The position numbers and the translations under genes were made by a program. A stretch of 50,439 nt of DNA, taken from Bacteroidales bacterium UBA3143. Lineage in GTDB: Bacteria; Bacteroidota; Bacteroidia; Bacteroidales; Dysgonomonadaceae. The notes under the pieces are model-generated. The model was given only the letters and a program-made list of their open reading frames with translations. It did not search any database and was not told where the DNA came from. How positions within the stretch are numbered: position 1 is the stretch's first letter; every line of letters starts with the position of its first letter. Shown in pieces: positions 1 to 8,003 of this stretch. The DNA is taken from positions 1 to 50,439 of the forward strand of contig DEZB01000031.1 in NCBI GenBank assembly GCA_002364735.1, given 5' to 3'.

Positions 1-16
1 TATAAATGATTTTCGT

Positions 17-1438
17 ATGAAACAAAGTGTTTTATTCATTCTTATCTATTTTTCGTTTCTAACTACAGGATTTGCTAAGCCAATAATGCCTGAAATAATG
101 AGTGACAATATGGTGTTGCAACAAAGAACAAATGTAAACATTTGGGGAAAAGCCACTGCAGGAAAAACTATTGAGGTAAAACCATCTTGGTCTTCAGCCA
201 TCTCAAAAACAACTGTAGGAGAAGATGGGAAATGGATAACTTCAATAACTACTCCCGAAGCAAGTTACACGCCATATTCTATTTCCATTTCTGATGGCGA
301 AGAAATTGTTTTAAGCAATGTATTGATTGGAGAAGTGTGGCTTGCTTCAGGACAAAGCAATATGGAGATGCCATTAAAGGGATTTTATAACAATCCCATT
401 ATGGGGGCAAATGAAACTATTGCAAATTCTGCAAAGAATAAGGGTATTAGGTTTGTTACTATACCCAAGGTTGCATCAATGACAGCCAAAGATACAGTTG
501 AAGGCAAATGGAAAGAGTCAAATCCTAAGAATGCAGCTGACTTTAGTGCTACTGCTTATCATTTTGCACAAACACTTACTAATTCACTGAATGTTCCTAT
601 TGGGATTATTGTTTCAAGTTGGGGAGGCACTCGTGTAGAGGGTTGGTTGAATCGAGAGATTTTGGAAACCTACCCAGACGTTAACCTTGATGAAGAGGTA
701 GTTAATGCTATGAGCTCATCCTCCAGACCCATGGTAATGTACAATGGAATGATACACCCATTAATTAATTACACCATAAAAGGTTTTATATGGTATCAAG
801 GCGAATCGAATGTTGGTAAACACGAAGTGTATGCACAGCGGTTTGCCAAAATGGTAGAGTTATGGAGAGCTGATTGGGGTTCAAATGATTTACCTTTTTA
901 TTATGTAGAAATAGCTCCTTTCAATTATGGAGATAGACAAGCACAATATTTGAGAGAAGCACAATACAAAGCGCAAGCGTTAATTCCACACAGTGGGATG
1001 ATTTCGACCAATGATTTGGTTGAAGGGTATGAAATAACGAATATACACCCGAGAAACAAAACAGATATTGGCAAAAGACTTGGCTATATGGCTTTGAATG
1101 ACACTTATGGTTACAAGAGCATTATGGCTCGTGGACCTGAGTATAAGTCGATGGAAGTGAAAGATGGGAAAGTCATTTTGTCTTTCAATAATGCTGACAA
1201 TGGTTTTGCTGGAACTGATGGTTTAGAAGGTTTTGAAATAGCAGGAACTGATGAAGTGTTTCATCCAGCAAATGCTATTATTGATTATTCGAATAGGACA
1301 GTTATTGTGTCCAATGAAAACATAGCTAATCCATCATCAGTACGCTATTGCTTTAAGAACTTCCAAGTGGGTAATCTCTACAATACACGGGAATTGCCTG
1401 CTGTACCATTTAGGACTGATGATTTTGATGGAGAATAA
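17..1438 (+). CDS. SASA-family (sialate O-acetylesterase-like) SGNH esterase, exported
   Basis: This 473-residue protein is predicted to remove O-acetyl groups from glycans in the periplasm or at the cell surface. A signal peptide covers about residues 1-20. The SGNH block I is in GEVWLASGQSNMEM, with Ser114 as probable nucleophile, and FIWYQGESN is the second family block. His344 lies in NIHPRNK and is the probable catalytic histidine; the position two residues before it, often Asp in relatives, is Asn342 here. Family members act on sialic acid, xylan or pectin acetyl groups, so the name does not prove a sialic acid substrate. It is the first visible gene of the esterase-rich PUL, and only 16 bases precede it, so earlier operon genes may be missing. 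The start is supported by the well-formed signal peptide. Family assignment is firm; substrate is unknown. Confidence 0.88.
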   Translation: MKQSVLFILIYFSFLTTGFAKPIMPEIMSDNMVLQQRTNVNIWGKATAGKTIEVKPSWSSAISKTTVGEDGKWITSITTPEASYTPYSISISDGEEIVLSNVLIGEVWLASGQSNMEMPLKGFYNNPIMGANETIANSAKNKGIRFVTIPKVASMTAKDTVEGKWKESNPKNAADFSATAYHFAQTLTNSLNVPIGIIVSSWGGTRVEGWLNREILETYPDVNLDEEVVNAMSSSSRPMVMYNGMIHPLINYTIKGFIWYQGESNVGKHEVYAQRFAKMVELWRADWGSNDLPFYYVEIAPFNYGDRQAQYLREAQYKAQALIPHSGMISTNDLVEGYEITNIHPRNKTDIGKRLGYMALNDTYGYKSIMARGPEYKSMEVKDGKVILSFNNADNGFAGTDGLEGFEIAGTDEVFHPANAIIDYSNRTVIVSNENIANPSSVRYCFKNFQVGNLYNTRELPAVPFRTDDFDGE

Positions 1439-1609
1439 ACAATTAAAAGCATCGTTTATATTTAATAAGATGTATAAAAAAGAGTGGAAAAAGCACGATT
1501 CTTTTTAAATCTTCAACTTTAAAATAAATCAATTTAAGAGACATATATTTTACTGAAACATATTTAGTCGGTATATCGAAAAAAATCATTCTATTAAATA
1601 AAATAAAAT

Positions 1610-2785
1610 ATGAATTCTTTTAGGTTGTTTACCTATTCTGTATCAATAATTACTCTATTTATTTTCCAGATTAATTGTAAATGGACTAACACTAAAGTTC
1701 CATATAAGAATAACAATAATAATAAAACATGGAAACAAATATCTCAATACTTCGTACCTCCTGAAGAATTGAAAAACAAATATGGTGAATATCGCTCACC
1801 ATTATTATTCGAAAATGGTGACACTGTAAGAATTAAAACTGATTGGGAGAAAAGAAGAATTGAAATAAAGAAAAAGTGGATGGAGTTAATGGGCGAATGG
1901 CCACCTATTATAACAAATCAGCAGATGGAAATTATTGACACCATTCAGCGTGAAAATTTTATACAACACAAAATAAGATTCTTTTGGATACCAAATGAAC
2001 AAACCGAGGGTTATCTGCTGATACCAAACAAGAAAGGAAAAAAACCTGCTGTAATAACTTTATATTATGAGCCAGAAACTGCGGTAGGTCTAAATAATAA
2101 AGAAAACAGAGATTTTGCTTACCAGCTTGCTAAGGAAGGGTTTGTTACTTTATCATTGGGTACAACTAAAACAACTAAAAACAAAACCTATTCTTTATAT
2201 TACCCATCTATTGAAAACGCTATTGTACAACCTTTATCAATATTGGGGTATGCTGCAGCAAATGCATGGGAAGTTTTAGCGAAGATTGATAATGTTGACA
2301 CTTCTAAAATTGGAGTTGCTGGACATTCTTATGGAGGTAAATGGGCTATGTTTGCATCATGTTTATTTGAAAAATTTGCTTGTGCTGTTTGGTCTGATCC
2401 TGGTATTGTGTTTGATGAAACCAAAGGCTCGTCTGTTAACTATTGGGAGCCATGGTACTTGGGCTATTATCCCCCACCTTGGAAAGGCAGCTGGAGTAGA
2501 AATGGAGAACAATCAAAAGGACTTTACTCTACATTAAAACAAAAAGGTCTGGATCTGCATGAACTTCACTCACTTATGGCGCCAAGACCTTTTTTAGTTT
2601 CAGGAGGTTCTTCAGATCAAGTTGAAAGATGGATACCATTAAATCATTCAATTGCTGTGAACAAGCTGCTGGGTTACGAGGATAGAGTTGCAATGACAAA
2701 TAGAGTGGAGCATTCTCCAAATGAAAAATCTAACAGGGTAATCGTTCAGTTTTTTCAAGCATTTCTAATGAAAAACAATAAATAG
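1610..2785 (+). CDS. exported alpha/beta hydrolase (esterase/dienelactone-hydrolase type)
   Basis: A 391-residue alpha/beta hydrolase of uncertain substrate. The N-terminus is hydrophobic (about residues 6-22) with Cys23 after QIN, a weak lipobox, so it is exported and possibly a lipoprotein. The nucleophile elbow is GHSYGGK, with Ser240 as probable nucleophile. The block MAPRPFLVSGGSSDQ resembles the acid-residue strand of the fold, and the histidine in RVEHSPNE near the C-terminus is a candidate third triad member. The Lys after the elbow (GHSxxGK) recalls the CE15 serine motif seen in the two later hydrolases of this locus, but the rest diverges. It precedes susC by 180 bases and follows the SGNH esterase by 171, in the same direction. 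Polysaccharide deesterification is inferred from context. Confidence 0.75.
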   Translation: MNSFRLFTYSVSIITLFIFQINCKWTNTKVPYKNNNNNKTWKQISQYFVPPEELKNKYGEYRSPLLFENGDTVRIKTDWEKRRIEIKKKWMELMGEWPPIITNQQMEIIDTIQRENFIQHKIRFFWIPNEQTEGYLLIPNKKGKKPAVITLYYEPETAVGLNNKENRDFAYQLAKEGFVTLSLGTTKTTKNKTYSLYYPSIENAIVQPLSILGYAAANAWEVLAKIDNVDTSKIGVAGHSYGGKWAMFASCLFEKFACAVWSDPGIVFDETKGSSVNYWEPWYLGYYPPPWKGSWSRNGEQSKGLYSTLKQKGLDLHELHSLMAPRPFLVSGGSSDQVERWIPLNHSIAVNKLLGYEDRVAMTNRVEHSPNEKSNRVIVQFFQAFLMKNNK

Positions 2786-2965
2786 TCTAAGTATTTATCT
2801 ATTTACGTTATTTGAAATAGCCTTTGCGTTAATTAAGAGTAAATAGTAGTTTTAATATCTAATCTTTGATTTCCACTATGAATTTACATCTAAAATAAAA
2901 CATGAAAAAATATCTACAAGAGAAATAACGATTTTACTATATCATATCTTATTCACTAATTAAAT

Positions 2966-5900
2966 ATGCCTAAAATGAAAAGAAAACGAAAAGAAAAATT
3001 CGTAATACGGAAAATACTTCAAAGATTGTTTTTCGTAAGTTTGTCCTTGTTTGCTTTTTTATCACTCAACGCACAGCAACAGGTAGCAGTTAGTGGTAAA
3101 ATAATTGATGCGTATAACAGCCCACTTCCAGGAGTAACAATTGTTATAAAAGGAACATCCACAGGAACTGTAAGTGATGCAGATGGAAACTACTCGCTAA
3201 AAGCTCAGGGAGATGCTGTGTTGGTATTTTCTTTTGTTGGAATGAAAACAGAAGAAGTTAATATTGGAAACAGAACCATTGTGAATGTGACTCTCGAAGA
3301 AGAGAGCATAGGTTTAGATGAGTTTATAGCAATAGGTTATGGAACAATGAGAAAAAGTGACCTAACAGGATCGGTGCAAAGAGTTGATGCTGATAAGTAT
3401 AAAACACAATCTATGACACAAGTTACAGACATGTTAGCAGGTACTGTTGCAGGGTTCAATGCCAATCAAGCAACATCTGCTCAAGGCGGTGCCTCAATGG
3501 AAATAAGGGGCCCAACATCTTTAACTGCAAGTACAAGTCCATTGATTGTGTTAGATGGAGTAATATATAGCGGTACTCTAAGGGATATCAACCCTTATGA
3601 CATAGAGTCAGTAGATATTCTTAAGGATGCAAGTTCGGCTGCAGTATTTGGAGCAAAAGCTGCTTCGGGTGTAATTATAATTACAACAACAAAAGGAAGA
3701 ATAGGAAAGCCTACAATCAACTTTTCCACAAAAGTAGGACTTACAGAAAGTTATAATGAAAGACGAGGTTTAGGACCTGAGGAATATATCCAATTCAGAC
3801 AAGATTATTTCAGACAAATGTTTCCGAAAATAGACTATAATTTTTACACTCATCCAGATAAACTTCCCTCAAACGTCTCAATTAGTCAATGGAGAGCTTT
3901 AAGTTCCGGAGCTCCATTAGACGACAACACAAATGAATGGATGGCGCGACTGCGACTTTTTCCAACCGAGCAGAAAAACTATTTAGCTGGCAAAACGATG
4001 GATATGTATGATAATGTATTCAGAACTGGACTAAGACAAGAGTATGACGTTAGTATATCTGGTGGAACTGATAATGTTAAATATTATTGGTCAATTGGTT
4101 ATAATGATAATGAAGGAATAAGGGTTGGTGATAAGTATTCAAGTGTGCGGTCACGCATAAACGTGGACTTTATAATAACAGATTGGTTAAACGCGGGAGT
4201 TAATGCACAATTCTCTGATAGAGATGAATCTTCTGTGCCAGCAAGTCTTAGTTTTTATCCAATCAGTCCTTTTGGTGAACTTTATGATGATGAAGGAAAA
4301 CTTGTAAGATATCCTCATGGACATACTGACACTCCTTTATTAGATTATCACAGAAATTCGTTATTGAACAAAACTAACAATTTGTTTACTAATCTTTATG
4401 CCGAAGTTGCATTCCCTTTGGGAATAAAATATAAATTTTCTTTTCAACCACGTTACAGTTCCACTAAAAGATACGAATACACAACTATAAATGAAGAGTT
4501 GGCAGGATTGCCAAATGAGGTGCCTTCAGGAAAAAGAAGTGAATCATCAGCAATGAATTGGATGATAGATAATTTAATTACTTGGAATAAAACTGTTGAT
4601 GTACATACTTTCGATGTAACCTTACTTGCAAACATTGAAGAGAACAGCGGTTGGTCTTCTTACATGACAAACAAGAACTTTAGCCCAAACCAAGAACTTA
4701 TATATCACGGGTTGCATTTTGGAGATTCTCCCGAAATTTCAGTAAATGATACAAGGAGTACAGGAGATGCTCTTATGGCACGTTTAAATTACACTCTAAT
4801 GGGAAAATATCTTTTAACATCTTCAGTAAGAAGAGATGGTTTCTCAGCTTTCGGGTTGGAAAATCCACGGGCCACTTTCCCCTCTTTTGCACTTGGATGG
4901 ATAACTTCTGAAGAGGAGTTCTTTAATATCAAATATATAGATAGATTAAAATTCAGGGCTTCGTGGGGAGTGAATGGTAACAGAGACATTGGTATTTATT
5001 CGGCACTTGCAAGAACAGGTGCAAGTCCGTGGTTCGATGGAACTAATACACGAATTGGTATTTATAATTCGGCTTTATCTAATAGATTACTTAAATGGGA
5101 GAAAACAGCTGCATTAAATTTTGGTGTGGAGATAGCTTTATTAGATAACAGGATTGATTTAAGTGCTGATTTTTATCACATGAATACTACTGATTTATTA
5201 ATGAATAGATTGCTACCAAGAATTACTGGATTTAGTAATATTACATCGAATCTTGGAGAATTACAGAACAGAGGAATGGAATTTACTTTTAACACAAAAA
5301 ATATAATCAATCAAAATTTCCAGTGGGGTTCGACCCTTACATTTGCGTTTAATAGAAATAAAATCATAGAGCTTTTTGGAGATTATAGTACATACACTCT
5401 ATTGAATGAGGAAAGGACAGGAGATGTGCCAGATTTTTCAAACGGCTGGTTTCCTGGTCAAGCAGTCGATGTGGTATGGGACTATGATGTTATCGGGATT
5501 TGGCAATTGGATGAGAAAGAAGAAGCTGCTAAGTACAATATGGAGCCTGGAGATTTTAAAGCTGTTGACGTAAATGACGACGGGCGTTATGTTGACTTAG
5601 TTGACAAGCAATTTATTGGACACACTCAACCAAGATATCGCATCGGATTTAGAAATGATTTCAATTTCTTTAAACACTTTACTGCTTCTATATTTATGAG
5701 GAGTGATCTCGGTCATATTGGATCTTACAATGTAGCGCTTAATTCAGGACACGAATCAAATGATAGATGGAATAGAAATAATGGTCCAGTTCCTTATTGG
5801 ACAGCAGAAAAGCCAAACAATGAATATGCACGACTTAATCCTTATACAGGAAGCTACGGTGGTGGTCTTACAATATACAAACCGCGATCATTCGTTAGAA

Positions 5901-6088
5901 TACAGGATGTGTCATTGACATATAGTTTTCCTCGTGAGATAGTAGAGAAGATAAAACTCAACAATCTTCAAGTTTATATCTCCGCAAGAAACTTAGCTAC
6001 ATTTACTGATTGGCCAGGATGGGACCCTGAGTCAGGCATGAGTCCTATGCCAAGAACTTTTACTCTTGGATTTAATTTATCATTATAA
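2966..6088 (+). CDS. SusC/RagA-family TonB-linked outer membrane transporter (PUL 1)
   Basis: A 1040-residue outer-membrane transporter that imports oligosaccharides with its SusD partner, powered by TonB. The N-terminus is unusually long and basic (many Lys and Arg in residues 3-20), followed by a hydrophobic signal segment ending near LNAQQQ at about 37. A carboxypeptidase-D-regulatory-like domain follows (VSGKIIDAYNSPLPGVTI to NVTLEEE, about 42-117). The plug domain begins around LDEFIAIGYGTMRKSDLTGSV, includes VLDGVIYSG and DVLKDASS-like text, and runs to about 245; the beta-barrel fills the rest and ends GFNLSL. A start at Met4 is also possible. It lies 24 bases before susD. No regulator for this locus is in the window. 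Confidence 0.97.
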   Translation: MPKMKRKRKEKFVIRKILQRLFFVSLSLFAFLSLNAQQQVAVSGKIIDAYNSPLPGVTIVIKGTSTGTVSDADGNYSLKAQGDAVLVFSFVGMKTEEVNIGNRTIVNVTLEEESIGLDEFIAIGYGTMRKSDLTGSVQRVDADKYKTQSMTQVTDMLAGTVAGFNANQATSAQGGASMEIRGPTSLTASTSPLIVLDGVIYSGTLRDINPYDIESVDILKDASSAAVFGAKAASGVIIITTTKGRIGKPTINFSTKVGLTESYNERRGLGPEEYIQFRQDYFRQMFPKIDYNFYTHPDKLPSNVSISQWRALSSGAPLDDNTNEWMARLRLFPTEQKNYLAGKTMDMYDNVFRTGLRQEYDVSISGGTDNVKYYWSIGYNDNEGIRVGDKYSSVRSRINVDFIITDWLNAGVNAQFSDRDESSVPASLSFYPISPFGELYDDEGKLVRYPHGHTDTPLLDYHRNSLLNKTNNLFTNLYAEVAFPLGIKYKFSFQPRYSSTKRYEYTTINEELAGLPNEVPSGKRSESSAMNWMIDNLITWNKTVDVHTFDVTLLANIEENSGWSSYMTNKNFSPNQELIYHGLHFGDSPEISVNDTRSTGDALMARLNYTLMGKYLLTSSVRRDGFSAFGLENPRATFPSFALGWITSEEEFFNIKYIDRLKFRASWGVNGNRDIGIYSALARTGASPWFDGTNTRIGIYNSALSNRLLKWEKTAALNFGVEIALLDNRIDLSADFYHMNTTDLLMNRLLPRITGFSNITSNLGELQNRGMEFTFNTKNIINQNFQWGSTLTFAFNRNKIIELFGDYSTYTLLNEERTGDVPDFSNGWFPGQAVDVVWDYDVIGIWQLDEKEEAAKYNMEPGDFKAVDVNDDGRYVDLVDKQFIGHTQPRYRIGFRNDFNFFKHFTASIFMRSDLGHIGSYNVALNSGHESNDRWNRNNGPVPYWTAEKPNNEYARLNPYTGSYGGGLTIYKPRSFVRIQDVSLTYSFPREIVEKIKLNNLQVYISARNLATFTDWPGWDPESGMSPMPRTFTLGFNLSL

Positions 6089-6112
6089 ATAACATCTTAA
6101 GATACTCATAAA

Positions 6113-7918
6113 ATGAAAAAATATAATATACTTGTTCTTATTTTAATAATGATTTTCTTCGCATCATGTCAAGAAGATTGGTTAGATCCTGATCCATTGT
6201 CATTTTACACACCAGAAAATGTGTTTGTAGATGCAGCGGGTTTTGAAGCAGCATTAGTAAGATGCAGAAAGGAAATGAGTTCAGAAAACGGTCAAGAGTA
6301 TTCTCCTTTAATAGCTGAAACAGATTACTCAGATTTAGCAGTCGCTTTACGACAAGCTGATTTTACAAAAGTTACGCCAAGTACAAGTTATCAACTGCCC
6401 ATTTTAAATTTCTTCATCAATGCATACTCTTATATCAAAAATGCAAACACAATAATTTCAAGAATTGATGATATTGAGTGGTCAGATCAAAATTTAAAAA
6501 ACAGAGTTTTGTCTGAGGCTCTTTGGTTCAGATCGTATTGGTATTTAAGGCTTGTCAACACCTATGGTGATGTTCCATGGGAAGGAAAAGAGTTAACAGG
6601 ACCGAAACTTGATTACTTTTCAACAAGTAGATGGGCTATCTTAGATAAAATTCAAGAAGATGTGGAGTTTGCCTTGGGGAATCTTCCTGTAAAACCTCCT
6701 AAATTAGGTGATATTACTAAAGGTGCTGCAAATCATTTACTGACAAAAATTTATTTGTCGAACTGTAAGTTTGACAAAGCAATTGCAGCAGCTACTGAGG
6801 TAATTGATGGTCCATATGCTTTAATGACAGATCGGTTTGGAAGCTCTACAGAAGAGACTTATCATGGAAATAAAGGATATATTGAACACAATGTTATGTG
6901 GGATTTACATCGTATTGATAATAAAAATGATCCTGCTAATACAGAAACTATTTATACAACAATCGACAGAGCTGACGCTCCACCTGAAACTTGGTGGAAT
7001 AGTATTGGCGCAAGCTTAATGCGTAACTTTGGTCCATCCTACTGGAAGGTATTAGACTCTAAAGGAAATAGAGCGAGCAACTGGTCATTTACTGGTGGTG
7101 ATACTTTAGGTATAGGAAACGGAGATGTTCGTCCAAATAGATATTGGCAATACAAAATTTGGGAAGACAATAATTATACATGGAAAACAACACCAGATCT
7201 GCGAAGAGCTGATTGTAACTGGATTGAGATGGGTGATTCAATCGCAGAAATTATTACATGGGATCCAAAATCTCCTAATTATGGAGAACCTCTTAATAAA
7301 GATTTTTACAAAAGTTTAGATGATACTATAGATACTTGGTATTCATGGCCTCAAAATAAGGTTTATATACCCACTCCTAACCACCATCAGCCCAGAGGAG
7401 GACAGGGAGATATGTATATTTTCAGACTTGCGGAAACTTATCTACTTAGAGCCGAGGCATATTACTTCAAAGATCAACTCGCATTGGCAGCTGCTGATAT
7501 AAACAAGGTGCGCAATCGAGCAAAAGCACCACTTATTACCGCATCGGATGTAACGATTGATTACATATTTGAAGAACGTGCACGTGAACTTTTTGCAGAA
7601 GAAATGAGACATTGTGAAATGGCGAGGGTATCTTTGCAGCTTGCAAAAGAGAACAAGGAAGGCTATAACTTAGCTAATATTTCTAAAAAGAATTGGTTCC
7701 ATGATCGTGTTTTGCGTGTGAATGATCATTATCACATTCCAAAGTATTTCTTTTGGGGTGTTGAAGCAACTTTACACCCAGAACATATGTTGTGGCCCAT
7801 TCCTCAAAGTGTTATTACTGCAAACACCTTAGGAAGGATAAATCAGAATGTGGGATATGATGGAGCTAATTTAAATGTCGCCCCATTAGAAACAATTCCC
7901 AAAGATTCCGATCAGTAA
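6113..7918 (+). CDS. SusD/RagB-family glycan-binding lipoprotein (PUL 1)
   Basis: A 601-residue surface lipoprotein that caps the SusC barrel and binds the incoming glycan. The signal peptide ends in the lipobox FFASC with Cys19 as lipidation site. The N-terminal SusD-like domain (EDWLDPDPLSFYTPENVF, then tetratricopeptide-like helices with EALWFRSYWYLRLVNTYGDVPW) and the C-terminal RagB part (MYIFRLAETYLLRAEAYYFK, EERARELFAEEMRHCEMAR, MLWPIPQSVI) are typical. It follows susC by 24 bases and is co-transcribed. A perfect hairpin lies just after the stop codon and separates it from the downstream esterase genes. Confidence 0.97.
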   Translation: MKKYNILVLILIMIFFASCQEDWLDPDPLSFYTPENVFVDAAGFEAALVRCRKEMSSENGQEYSPLIAETDYSDLAVALRQADFTKVTPSTSYQLPILNFFINAYSYIKNANTIISRIDDIEWSDQNLKNRVLSEALWFRSYWYLRLVNTYGDVPWEGKELTGPKLDYFSTSRWAILDKIQEDVEFALGNLPVKPPKLGDITKGAANHLLTKIYLSNCKFDKAIAAATEVIDGPYALMTDRFGSSTEETYHGNKGYIEHNVMWDLHRIDNKNDPANTETIYTTIDRADAPPETWWNSIGASLMRNFGPSYWKVLDSKGNRASNWSFTGGDTLGIGNGDVRPNRYWQYKIWEDNNYTWKTTPDLRRADCNWIEMGDSIAEIITWDPKSPNYGEPLNKDFYKSLDDTIDTWYSWPQNKVYIPTPNHHQPRGGQGDMYIFRLAETYLLRAEAYYFKDQLALAAADINKVRNRAKAPLITASDVTIDYIFEERARELFAEEMRHCEMARVSLQLAKENKEGYNLANISKKNWFHDRVLRVNDHYHIPKYFFWGVEATLHPEHMLWPIPQSVITANTLGRINQNVGYDGANLNVAPLETIPKDSDQ

Positions 7919-7929
7919 TATTGATAGGA

Positions 7930-7959
7930 TGTGCAGAGTTTAAAATTAAACTCTGCACA
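7930..7959 (+). terminator. perfect 13-bp stem-loop after susD, possible attenuator
   Basis: Arms tgtgcagagttta (7930-7942) and taaactctgcaca (7947-7959) are exact inverse complements around a 4-nt loop aaat. It starts 11 bases after the susD stop and lies 45 bases before the next gene. There is no run of T after the stem, only atacttt, so it is not a classical intrinsic terminator. It may instead protect the 3' end of a susCD transcript or reduce read-through to the enzyme genes. The structure is seen; the role is inferred. Confidence 0.7.
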
Positions 7960-8003
7960 ATACTTTAAAGCACATAATCTCTATCGTAATTTAAACATAA
8001 ACT

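Noticed and set aside
2286..2537. 83-residue + strand frame within the alpha/beta hydrolase gene
   Set aside because: It is an out-of-frame shadow of a gene with a clear nucleophile elbow and no frameshift.
2902..2928. Eight-codon mini frame (MKKYLQEK) upstream of susC as a leader peptide
   Set aside because: Too short to distinguish from chance, with no attenuator structure or ribosome-stalling codon run seen beside it.
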